In this document: piece by piece, positions 1-5,496 of the stretch | How positions within the stretch are numbered: the stretch's first letter is position 1 | Layout: every line of letters begins with the position of its first letter | Origin: Oscillospiraceae bacterium | Lineage (GTDB): Bacteria > Bacillota_A > Clostridia > Oscillospirales > Ruminococcaceae | Direction: 5' to 3' | DNA: 14,246 nt | NCBI GenBank assembly: GCA_017440445.1 | Contig: JAFSHE010000231.1 | Location: 1-14,246 of the forward strand | Notes under the pieces: generated by a model | Told to the model about the DNA's origin: nothing | Databases searched by the model: none | Seen by the model: only the letters and a program-made list of their open reading frames with translations | Position numbers and translations under genes: made by a program

Positions 1-819
1 GATTTCGATATACCCAAGGGCTTCGCAACTGCCCTTATCGGCGCAAACGGCGCAGGAAAAACGACACTTATCGATACGCTCTGCGGTGTGATACATTCTT
101 CCTCGGGAGAGGTGACATATTTCGGCGGTGGAAAGGATATCGATGAGGCTGAGATACGTGAGCGTATCGGCTACTGCGCAAGCACCGCATTCTTCCCGCA
201 GGGCTGGAAGGCGAAGGATATCGCTATCTCCATGGAGCTTGCTTACAGGAGCTTCGACAGAAAGAAGTTCAGCGAGCTTTGCGAAAAGCTTGAGGTGGAT
301 ACAGAGTTCACAAAAAAGGCAAAGCCCATGTATAAGCAGTCTGACGGAAACCGCATGAGAACAAGCCTTGCTGCGGTATTTGCGAGAAATACAGACCTGC
401 TTATCCTTGACGAGCCCGGTTCCTCTCTTGACCCGCTGATGCGTGACAGGCTCTGCGACAGAATGAGAGAGTATCTCGATGACGGCGATGGTGAGAAGTC
501 CATAATTTTCTCTACCCACAATATCGCAGATATGGAAAACGCTGCTGATTACGCTATCTTCATGGACAACGGAAAGATAATCGAGCAGGGCTTTGTGGAC
601 GATCTTAAGGAAAAGTACATGATAGCACGCGGCGACGCTAAGGACTACGACAGCGCAAAGCATCTGCTTATGTCCCACAGCAAGAACCGTACAGTATTCG
701 ACGGACTTACCCTTGCGGAAAACGCAGAGGAGCTTGCAAAGCTCGGAGTTGACAGCGAGGCACCCACTCTCCAGCAGCTTAGTATCGGACTGCTGAAGTA
801 TGCGGAGGAGATCAGATGA
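1..819 (+). CDS. ABC transporter ATP-binding protein (YtrB-like), 5' truncated
   Basis: This is the ATPase subunit of an ABC exporter, and would hydrolyse ATP at the cytoplasmic face to drive the two membrane proteins that follow. The frame is open from base 1, so the N-terminus lies outside the window; the GTG at 88 is internal, because the Walker A motif GANGAGKT lies before it (about residues 14-21 of the 272 visible). Walker B plus D-loop reads LLILDEPGSSLDP (about 133-145), and the H-switch His lies in STHN (about 173). Two motifs are unusual. The signature region reads SDGNR (about 114-118) in place of LSGGQ, and no Gln sits at the expected Q-loop position after IGY. The stop overlaps the next start (ATGA). 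The C-terminal extension after the H-switch resembles YtrB/multidrug-type ATPases. The substrate cannot be inferred. Confidence 0.93.
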   Translation, partial: DFDIPKGFATALIGANGAGKTTLIDTLCGVIHSSSGEVTYFGGGKDIDEAEIRERIGYCASTAFFPQGWKAKDIAISMELAYRSFDRKKFSELCEKLEVDTEFTKKAKPMYKQSDGNRMRTSLAAVFARNTDLLILDEPGSSLDPLMRDRLCDRMREYLDDGDGEKSIIFSTHNIADMENAADYAIFMDNGKIIEQGFVDDLKEKYMIARGDAKDYDSAKHLLMSHSKNRTVFDGLTLAENAEELAKLGVDSEAPTLQQLSIGLLKYAEEIR

Positions 820-1499
820 AAAAGATACTGAATTCGCTGCGTATCTTTACAGCGCAGTACACAGTTACCACGTTATTGCAGATATTGGGCGCTTTTTGCG
901 GCGCCTATGTGGTGATAGCAGTTTTCGGAGTTGTTTTCGCTGGGTTTGAGCAGGTAAGTCACGACAGCTTTTTTGCAGGGTTCCTCTCGGGCTTTATCCC
1001 CGGGTTTACGGTGATAATCCCCGCCGCGGGCACATTCCTGCTTGCAGGAATATATAACTGTAACCTGCCCATAACTCCGGGCTATAAGTATTTTCACGGT
1101 ATTCACGACAGCGAGAACCATTTCAGGAGAGCTTTGATCGGCGCAAATATCATATCGCTGTTTATGGGCGCATTGGGAACGCTTATCAACTATATCGCAT
1201 CGTTCTTTGTGGAGGATATGTACAGCCCGATGCTTTCCGTAGGAGTGTGCCTGCTTGCAACAGGAATCATGAATTTCTCGGGTCACTGCAAGAATTCCAC
1301 GCTCAGATTTGTTCTGATGATGCCGATATTTGTTGGAGTGGGCTTCTTTGTGGGATTTTCCACTGCTGCGGAGGAGGACGGAGATAAGATCCCGATGGAG
1401 ATCCTTTACATAGCGCTTGCCGTTGTTGCGGTCATCTATATCGCAGGACTTATCTTTACACTTACAAAATGCAGAAAATTCTGGAGGGCTGACAAATGA
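816..1499 (+). CDS. Integral-membrane protein, probable ABC-2-type permease subunit
   Basis: This 227-residue hydrophobic protein has about six predicted membrane segments (roughly residues 20-42, 48-78, 105-128, 134-152, 160-180 and 196-218) and a basic C-terminus. No named family is certain, but a PGYKYFHG stretch between segments 2 and 3 resembles the PG-K-Y-F element seen in small ABC-2-type permeases. Its start ATG overlaps the ATPase stop by four bases (ATGA), and GGAGGAG lies just upstream, so translation is probably coupled. With the next gene it is likely to form the transmembrane part of the exporter. The assignment rests mainly on position and hydropathy. Confidence 0.85.
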   Translation: MKKILNSLRIFTAQYTVTTLLQILGAFCGAYVVIAVFGVVFAGFEQVSHDSFFAGFLSGFIPGFTVIIPAAGTFLLAGIYNCNLPITPGYKYFHGIHDSENHFRRALIGANIISLFMGALGTLINYIASFFVEDMYSPMLSVGVCLLATGIMNFSGHCKNSTLRFVLMMPIFVGVGFFVGFSTAAEEDGDKIPMEILYIALAVVAVIYIAGLIFTLTKCRKFWRADK

Positions 1500-2158
1500 G
1501 AGGTCTGAAATATCTTTGCAGGCGGGGTCTCAGCGGACCAAGAATTATCGTTCCGCTTATTCTGGCGGTGGCAATGGTAGCGGTAGTTATCATTTTCCAT
1601 GAGGAGATGAATACAGAAGATTATCTGATATGCAAGATGAGCCTTTCGCTTGTATCGCTTATCGGAATAATGATGATATCGATATTTCTCTGGGCAGACG
1701 TTTCGGGCAACCGAATGATGCGGTCCTCTCCTATCTCAAAGGAGCTGCATACATTTTCACTGCCTGTTTTCAGCAGCCTACTGGCTATGGGAAGTATTTT
1801 GCTGACAGTAGTTCCTTATATCATTTTCGTGCTTGTAACGGGACTTCCCGTGATACATATCTCAGATACGCTGGTAGCAGCTGCGCCTGTTCTGGCATGG
1901 TGTACATTTTCTGTGGCGATCGCAGTACAGATGCGCTGGGGCATGCTGATACTTATTTACTCCTACATACCGCTGATGCTCTGCTTTTTCTTCTTCGGTG
2001 ATGAAAGATGGGCGGGCGGCTTCGGACTTCCTTTGTGGGCGGCGGTGCTTATCTTCCTCGGAGGATGGGTGCTTGCGACCGTTATCAGCTTTATCGTATG
2101 CAAGCTACATTATAACAAGTGTGATTTCAAGGCGATGCAGCAGACGACGCCTATGTAA
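1496..2158 (+). CDS. Integral-membrane protein, second probable ABC permease subunit
   Basis: This 220-residue protein starts with a basic segment (MRGLKYLCRRGLSG). About six hydrophobic helices follow (roughly residues 17-34, 46-66, 86-116, 126-142, 147-165 and 176-200), and it ends in a polar tail. It overlaps the previous gene by four bases (ATGA), with GGAGGG upstream. The topology matches a half-size ABC-2-type permease, so the ATPase plus this protein and the previous one probably form a heteromeric exporter. No conserved catalytic or binding motif identifies a substrate. The gene is intact. Confidence 0.82.
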   Translation: MRGLKYLCRRGLSGPRIIVPLILAVAMVAVVIIFHEEMNTEDYLICKMSLSLVSLIGIMMISIFLWADVSGNRMMRSSPISKELHTFSLPVFSSLLAMGSILLTVVPYIIFVLVTGLPVIHISDTLVAAAPVLAWCTFSVAIAVQMRWGMLILIYSYIPLMLCFFFFGDERWAGGFGLPLWAAVLIFLGGWVLATVISFIVCKLHYNKCDFKAMQQTTPM

Positions 2159-2178
2159 AAGGAGAGTAGTATAATACT

Positions 2179-2385
2179 ATGGAATTGAAATGCCCCGTGT
2201 GCGGCAGCACAGAAATAATTACAGGTCATCTTCAAAGCTCAGGTGGTCTGGTATTCGTTCCTTTTGGAGAAACAGGCTTTTGGAAGAAAAAAAGCTCGTC
2301 TATCGATGCAAATGCATGCAAAAAGTGCGGAGAGGTGTTCGGCTTTAAGCTGACGGACTCCCCCAGCAAGCTTACTGACAGATAA
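2179..2385 (+). CDS. Small zinc-ribbon protein
   Basis: This 68-residue soluble protein has two CxxC knuckles, CPVC (Cys5, Cys8) and CKKC (Cys47, Cys50), expected to bind one zinc ion as a zinc ribbon. The 38 residues between them are rich in Gly, Phe and Lys. The function is unknown; such domains bind nucleic acid or stabilise small proteins. It lies 20 bases after the permease gene and is probably cotranscribed with it. The GGAG at 2161-2164 is 14 bases from the ATG, longer than ideal, and the spacer holds a 13-base palindrome (2167-2179). I see no better in-frame start. Confidence 0.75.
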   Translation: MELKCPVCGSTEIITGHLQSSGGLVFVPFGETGFWKKKSSSIDANACKKCGEVFGFKLTDSPSKLTDR

Positions 2386-2405
2386 ATTCATACAAGGAGG
2401 AAATA

Positions 2406-2633
2406 ATGCAGGTACTTGGCGTGGCTCTTATCATTATCGGCATTAAGGGAATTGCCGACCCGCTTATTCATTTTTTCAGCGAACGCTTCTACGAGAAACA
2501 TTCCGATGCAGAAAAGCAGTACAGGTATGAGCTGCTTGATGTGATATACAAGCGCAAAAGAGCGAGATCCGCAGCGTTTGTACTGGGAATAGTCTGTGTC
2601 CTCCTAGGTGTAATGTTTCTGTTAAGATTATGA
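2406..2633 (+). CDS. Small two-helix membrane protein, unknown function
   Basis: This 75-residue protein has a hydrophobic N-terminal helix (about residues 3-22), a charged central part rich in Glu, Lys, Tyr and Arg (about 26-53), and a strong C-terminal helix (about 55-74). The start is well supported by AAGGAGG five bases before the ATG. It is the last gene of the plus-strand operon, 20 bases after the zinc-ribbon gene. No family is recognised. It could be an accessory subunit of the exporter, but nothing in the sequence proves this. Confidence 0.72.
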   Translation: MQVLGVALIIIGIKGIADPLIHFFSERFYEKHSDAEKQYRYELLDVIYKRKRARSAAFVLGIVCVLLGVMFLLRL

Positions 2634-2668
2634 TAAGCATGGCAAATTAAACAACATTTGTGCAAAAG

Positions 2669-2685
2669 TTCACATAATTTTCACA
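2669..2685 (+). promoter_or_regulatory. Pho-box-like direct repeat
   Basis: Two copies of TTCACA lie at 2669-2674 and 2680-2685, separated by five bases and so in phase on one DNA face. This matches the TT(A/C/T)ACA half-site and 11-base period known for PhoP boxes in Bacillus. The repeat lies about 31 bases before a -10 box (2717), a position suited to activation. Only two half-sites are clear, so this is weaker than the array at 10980-11007. Confidence 0.35.
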
Positions 2686-2693
2686 AAACACAC

Positions 2694-2722
2694 TTTTAAA
2701 ATACATAGAAACGGGTTATACT
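2694..2722 (+). promoter_or_regulatory. Candidate promoter for a small RNA
   Basis: A TATACT -10 box lies at 2717-2722. The base block 17 positions upstream, TTTTAA (2694-2699), is a poor -35 box, which would be expected of an activator-dependent promoter. The predicted start near 2729 falls directly before a small hairpin (2730-2751). Confidence 0.4.
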
Positions 2723-2728
2723 AATATC

Positions 2729-2840
2729 ACTGAATGAGAGATGACATTCAGCATGATTTTGATACCGATCCCTTTTCATATAATTACCAACCAAACCAGC
2801 ATCAAACCCCTGTGAGAAATCGCAGGGGTTTGATGTTTGT
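2729..2840 (+). ncRNA. Candidate stand-alone small RNA (about 110 nt)
   Basis: No known RNA family was recognised; this is a structural call. Directly after the predicted start there is a perfect 7-bp hairpin (CTGAATG 2730-2736 with CATTCAG 2745-2751). A long single-stranded pyrimidine/adenine-rich stretch follows, containing GATCCCTTTT and ACCAACCAAACC. A 13-bp terminator hairpin (2800-2835) closes the unit. The C-rich unpaired region could pair with GGGA/GGAG-type ribosome binding sites, as known for UCCC-seed RNAs such as RoxS/RsaE. It also contains a 24-codon open frame (2741-2815) whose stop falls in the terminator loop. Its only Shine-Dalgarno-like sequence, GAGAG, touches the ATG, so translation looks unlikely but is not excluded. 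Alternatively, it is simply the 3' UTR of the upstream operon. Confidence 0.4.
2800..2840 (+). terminator. Rho-independent terminator, plus strand
   Basis: Perfect 13-bp arms CATCAAACCCCTG (2800-2812) and CAGGGGTTTGATG (2823-2835) enclose a 10-base loop and are followed by TTTGT. It ends the candidate small RNA. It is also the first strong hairpin after the exporter operon, so it may serve both. Confidence 0.75.
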
Positions 2841-2841
2841 A

Positions 2842-2881
2842 CAGATAAAAATAACAGGCGGCAAATAACTTGTCGCCTGTT
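2842..2881 (-). terminator. Terminator of the seven-gene lipid operon
   Basis: Arms AACAGGCG (2853-2860) and CGCCTGTT (2874-2881) form an 8-bp stem seven bases after the flavoprotein stop codon. On the minus strand the stem is followed by ATTTTTATCTG. It faces the plus-strand terminator, as expected between convergent units. Confidence 0.8.
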
Positions 2882-2887
2882 TGTGTT

Positions 2888-3595
2888 TTAGCTGTTCTGC
2901 TGCCAGTGAGCAAGTGTTATAGCCTCAAATCCCTGCGGTGAAAGGATGGGCTTTGCAACACGCTTTTTGGTTTCCTCGGAAAGGCAGCGGTTCTGTGCGA
3001 ACTCTGCGCCCGCCTTTGTTATCTCTGCGAGGTAGCCCTCACGCTGACGCTTTGCCTTTTCTGCGATGAAAAGCTCTCCCTCGGGGCAGAGGATTGATGT
3101 ATAGTGTCCATCGCCGCAGATTAGGTCAAGCTGCTTCAGCAGTGCGGGATACATGGGCTTTGCGTCCACATAGCCGCAGGTGGTTATCACCACAAGGCGC
3201 TTTTCGTGCATGGATTCGTCACGCAGCTCGTGGAAGGAAGCGTTCTTGTCCTCCACAAGGTTTCCCATATAGGGGAGCATGAAGGGCAGACAGCGGTCTG
3301 TCATGGCTTTAAGCTGAGATGGCATACCGAAGAAATACAGCGGGAAGCTCTCAATAACTATATCAGCCTGCTCTATCTTTCCGTAAAGCTCCTGCATATC
3401 GTCCTTTATAACGCACTTGCCTGGGGTCTTGCTCCAGCAGGAAAAGCAGCCGACGCAAGGCTTTATGTTCAGCTTATAGAGGTTTACGTATTCCACCTCG
3501 GTATCCTGCGGAAAGCCCGCAAGAAATGCCTTTGTTATATTCAGCGTATTGCTGCGCTCGGATTTTGGGCTGCCGTTAAGTACTAATACTTTCAT
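2888..3595 (-). CDS. NAD(P)H-dependent flavoprotein with compact Cys cluster (Isf-like)
   Basis: This 235-residue cytoplasmic protein belongs to the flavodoxin-fold NADPH-dependent FMN reductase/iron-sulfur flavoprotein superfamily. The N-terminus MKVLVLNGSPKSERSNT is the first beta strand and FMN phosphate-binding loop (residues 8-17). Cys47, Cys50, Cys53 and Cys61 make CxxCxxCx7C, the compact motif that binds a 4Fe-4S cluster in Isf-type proteins. PLYFFGMPSQLKAMTDR is the second conserved flavin-side segment. The start is backed by AAGGAG upstream. It begins 28 bases after the phosphopantetheinyl transferase and is the last gene before the terminator, so it is probably part of the same operon. 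It may supply electrons to a product-tailoring step or protect against quinones; neither is shown. The C-terminal 60 residues carry no motif I recognise. Confidence 0.88.
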   Translation of the reverse strand: MKVLVLNGSPKSERSNTLNITKAFLAGFPQDTEVEYVNLYKLNIKPCVGCFSCWSKTPGKCVIKDDMQELYGKIEQADIVIESFPLYFFGMPSQLKAMTDRCLPFMLPYMGNLVEDKNASFHELRDESMHEKRLVVITTCGYVDAKPMYPALLKQLDLICGDGHYTSILCPEGELFIAEKAKRQREGYLAEITKAGAEFAQNRCLSEETKKRVAKPILSPQGFEAITLAHWQQNS

Positions 3596-3623
3596 TTTTT
3601 CTCCTTGTTTTTCATGCTGCCTG

Positions 3624-4244
3624 TTATGTACAGATGCTGTAATAATATCTTTCTCCGAATAATGAGATCACCTTTGTGGAGAAATTTCCGCTCCAGAAGC
3701 TGATATCTCTCAGGTTTCCGAAAACATCTCCGCCGTTTGCCTTGATATACGCCTCACGTCTTGACCATATCGTATAGAAAAGACGTTCGTCGTTTGTTTT
3801 AAGGAAATCCATATAGTCCTTTGCGCACATGAATATCTCGGCAAGCTCGGACATCTTTTCGGGGGAATATTTTCTTGCACGCTGTATATCACAGCCGATG
3901 CGTGCATCCTCGCCGAGTATCAGCGCACAGCATACTGCGCCCTCAGAGTGGGATATGCTGAAATCTATATCACGGCGGTTGATAACAGAGGGACGTCCGT
4001 CACCGTTTCGGGAAATCACAAGTCCGCTGCGGTCTATCCTGTTTTTCTGAAGAAGTCCGTCCAGCAGCAGAAAGCCGCAGGCGCTTTCAGAAAGACGGTT
4101 TCCCTCTTTTACAAGTATGCCGTCAAAATATTCGCTGCTCATAGGGGAGTAGTATGAGCGTGCTTCCTCGATGCGAGAGCGAAGTGCATCTCTGCCCGCC
4201 GCAGCGCATGCAGAAAAATCAATACGATAATTACGTTCATCCAT
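3624..4244 (-). CDS. 4'-phosphopantetheinyl transferase, Sfp-type
   Basis: This enzyme moves the phosphopantetheine arm of coenzyme A onto the conserved Ser of carrier proteins; here the likely client is the operon's own ACP. Family motifs occur in order: FSISHSEG (about residues 95-102), GCDIQ (117-121) and WSRREAYIKANG (160-171). Asp119 and Glu164 would bind magnesium. Two variations stand out. The usual Glu of the D-x-E motif is Gln121, and the usual Lys of W-x-K-E-A is Arg163. At 206 residues it is near the normal size. The ATG at 4244 is chosen because it overlaps the dehydratase stop (ATGGATGA). A GTG at 4253 would add only three residues and has no ribosome binding site. A dedicated transferase inside a carrier-protein operon argues for specialised metabolism. 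Confidence 0.88.
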   Translation of the reverse strand: MDERNYRIDFSACAAAGRDALRSRIEEARSYYSPMSSEYFDGILVKEGNRLSESACGFLLLDGLLQKNRIDRSGLVISRNGDGRPSVINRRDIDFSISHSEGAVCCALILGEDARIGCDIQRARKYSPEKMSELAEIFMCAKDYMDFLKTNDERLFYTIWSRREAYIKANGGDVFGNLRDISFWSGNFSTKVISLFGERYYYSICT

Positions 4245-4689
4245 ATACTGCACTCTTATCCATCGATGTAAACAGCATGCTGCCCTTTGCCTTTACCACT
4301 CCGTCAGCGGATATCACTGCGGAGAATTCGTATGCGCCGCCAGCCGCCATAGTAGCTTTAACTTCTATCACAAGCTGGTCGCCAGGGATAACGGGGCGCA
4401 GGAATTTAAAGTCCTTCACTTTAAGCAGTACATACAGCTTGTTTTCGTCTGCAGCCGCATCCTCGGGAGCAATAACGAGGGAGCAGAGCTGCGCTGCACT
4501 TTCGATAAGAAGCACGCCCGGCATGATGGGTGCATCAGGGAAATGTCCCATAAAATGCGGTTCATTCACGGAAACATTTTTTATTCCCTTTGCTGAAACA
4601 TTCGGCTCAAGCTCAATGACACGCTCTATCATCTGGAATGGGGGGCGCTGCTTGATGCGCTGATTTATCTCCATTAAGTTCATCGTCAT
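4237..4689 (-). CDS. fabZ: 3-hydroxyacyl-ACP dehydratase, FabZ-like
   Basis: This is a 150-residue hot-dog-fold dehydratase that converts 3-hydroxyacyl-ACP to trans-2-enoyl-ACP. Catalytic His49 lies in GHFPDAPIMPGVL and catalytic Glu63 in LLIESAAQ; both match FabZ. The N-terminal PPFQMIERVIELEP corresponds to the PHRYPFLLVDRV segment of the family, with the usual HR replaced by RP. The start overlaps the ketoreductase stop by four bases (ATGA), with GGAGGT eight bases upstream inside the preceding gene. This means translational coupling. The partner genes suggest it acts on chains bound to the operon's own ACP. A housekeeping fatty acid role cannot be excluded from sequence, but the usual partners fabD, fabH and accB are absent. 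Confidence 0.92.
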   Translation of the reverse strand: MTMNLMEINQRIKQRPPFQMIERVIELEPNVSAKGIKNVSVNEPHFMGHFPDAPIMPGVLLIESAAQLCSLVIAPEDAAADENKLYVLLKVKDFKFLRPVIPGDQLVIEVKATMAAGGAYEFSAVISADGVVKAKGSMLFTSMDKSAVYG

Positions 4690-5417
4690 AAGCTAAGACC
4701 TCCGTCAAGCACCAGTACCTGTCCTGTCATATAACCGAAGCTGTCGGAGCAGAGTGCAGCGACTACGTTTGCAACATCCTCGGAGCTGCCGTATCTGTGC
4801 ATAGGGATAGCCTTTATATATTCTTCCTTCTTCTCCTCGGGGATAGCGTCCATCATCTCGGTTTCGATGAAGCCCGGAGCAACTGCGTTTACAAGAATAT
4901 TGCGGGGAGCAAGCTCCTTTGCGAGGGTAGCGGTCATAGAGTTTACTGCGCCCTTTGTGGCAGAGTATACTCCCTGTCCCTCTACGGCAAGAACTGAGCT
5001 TACAGAGGATACGTTTATTATCCTGCCGCCTGTTTTCATCATCTTTAAAGCTGCCTGCTGTGCACAGTGGAAGTAGCCCTTGATATTGATGTCAAGACTT
5101 CTTGAGAGGGAATCCTCGTTTATCATCAGCAGATATGCGTCGTCCACTACACCTGCATTGTTTACAAGAACATCCAGTCTGCCGAATTCCTTATGCACCT
5201 CACGGAACATTCCCTGAACCTGCTTAAGGTCAGCGGTGTCTGCCTTTACTGCGATAGCCTTTCTTCCAAGGGCTTCGATAGCGGAAACTACCTCCTGTGC
5301 CTTTGCGTCGTTGCTTACGTAGTTTACAGCAACATCGTATCCACATTCCGCAAGCTTTATGGCGCATGCCTTTCCTATTCCTCGGGAGGCGCCTGTTACT
5401 ATTGCGACCTTATTCAA
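4686..5417 (-). CDS. fabG: 3-oxoacyl-ACP reductase, FabG-like, TTG start
   Basis: This is a 243-residue short-chain dehydrogenase that reduces 3-ketoacyl-ACP with NADPH. The cofactor loop TGASRGIG is at residues 8-15 and NNAG at 86-89. The active site is Asn111, Ser138, Tyr151 and Lys155 in YSATK, the same numbering as E. coli FabG. The start is set at the TTG (5417-5415) and not at the ATG at 5465. A perfect AGGAGGT (5424-5430) lies six bases upstream of the TTG, and MNKVAIVTGASRGIG is the family's normal N-terminus. The longer frame would add 16 unrelated residues. The gene follows the ketosynthase fusion by 79 bases, which include a stem-loop, and overlaps the dehydratase by four bases. 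Confidence 0.93.
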   Translation of the reverse strand: MNKVAIVTGASRGIGKACAIKLAECGYDVAVNYVSNDAKAQEVVSAIEALGRKAIAVKADTADLKQVQGMFREVHKEFGRLDVLVNNAGVVDDAYLLMINEDSLSRSLDINIKGYFHCAQQAALKMMKTGGRIINVSSVSSVLAVEGQGVYSATKGAVNSMTATLAKELAPRNILVNAVAPGFIETEMMDAIPEEKKEEYIKAIPMHRYGSSEDVANVVAALCSDSFGYMTGQVLVLDGGLSL

Positions 5418-5423
5418 GATATG

Positions 5424-5430
5424 ACCTCCT
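5424..5430 (-). promoter_or_regulatory. Ribosome binding site deciding the ketoreductase TTG start
   Basis: AGGAGGT on the minus strand lies six bases before TTG. It is the strongest Shine-Dalgarno sequence in the operon and lies downstream of the alternative ATG at 5465, so that ATG cannot be the used start. Confidence 0.85.
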
Positions 5431-5465
5431 GTTATTTTTGTTGATAAATAACTATATGTATACAA

Positions 5466-5486
5466 GGCGGAGCGTAATGCTCCGCC
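5466..5486 (-). other. Intercistronic stem-loop between ketosynthase and ketoreductase
   Basis: Perfect arms GGCGGAGC (5466-5473) and GCTCCGCC (5479-5486) enclose a five-base loop in the 79-base gap. On the minus strand no U-run follows (TTGTATACAT), so it is a poor terminator. An RNA-stability or processing element that sets the ratio of upstream to downstream proteins is more likely. Confidence 0.6.
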
Positions 5487-5496
5487 GTTTAGTATT

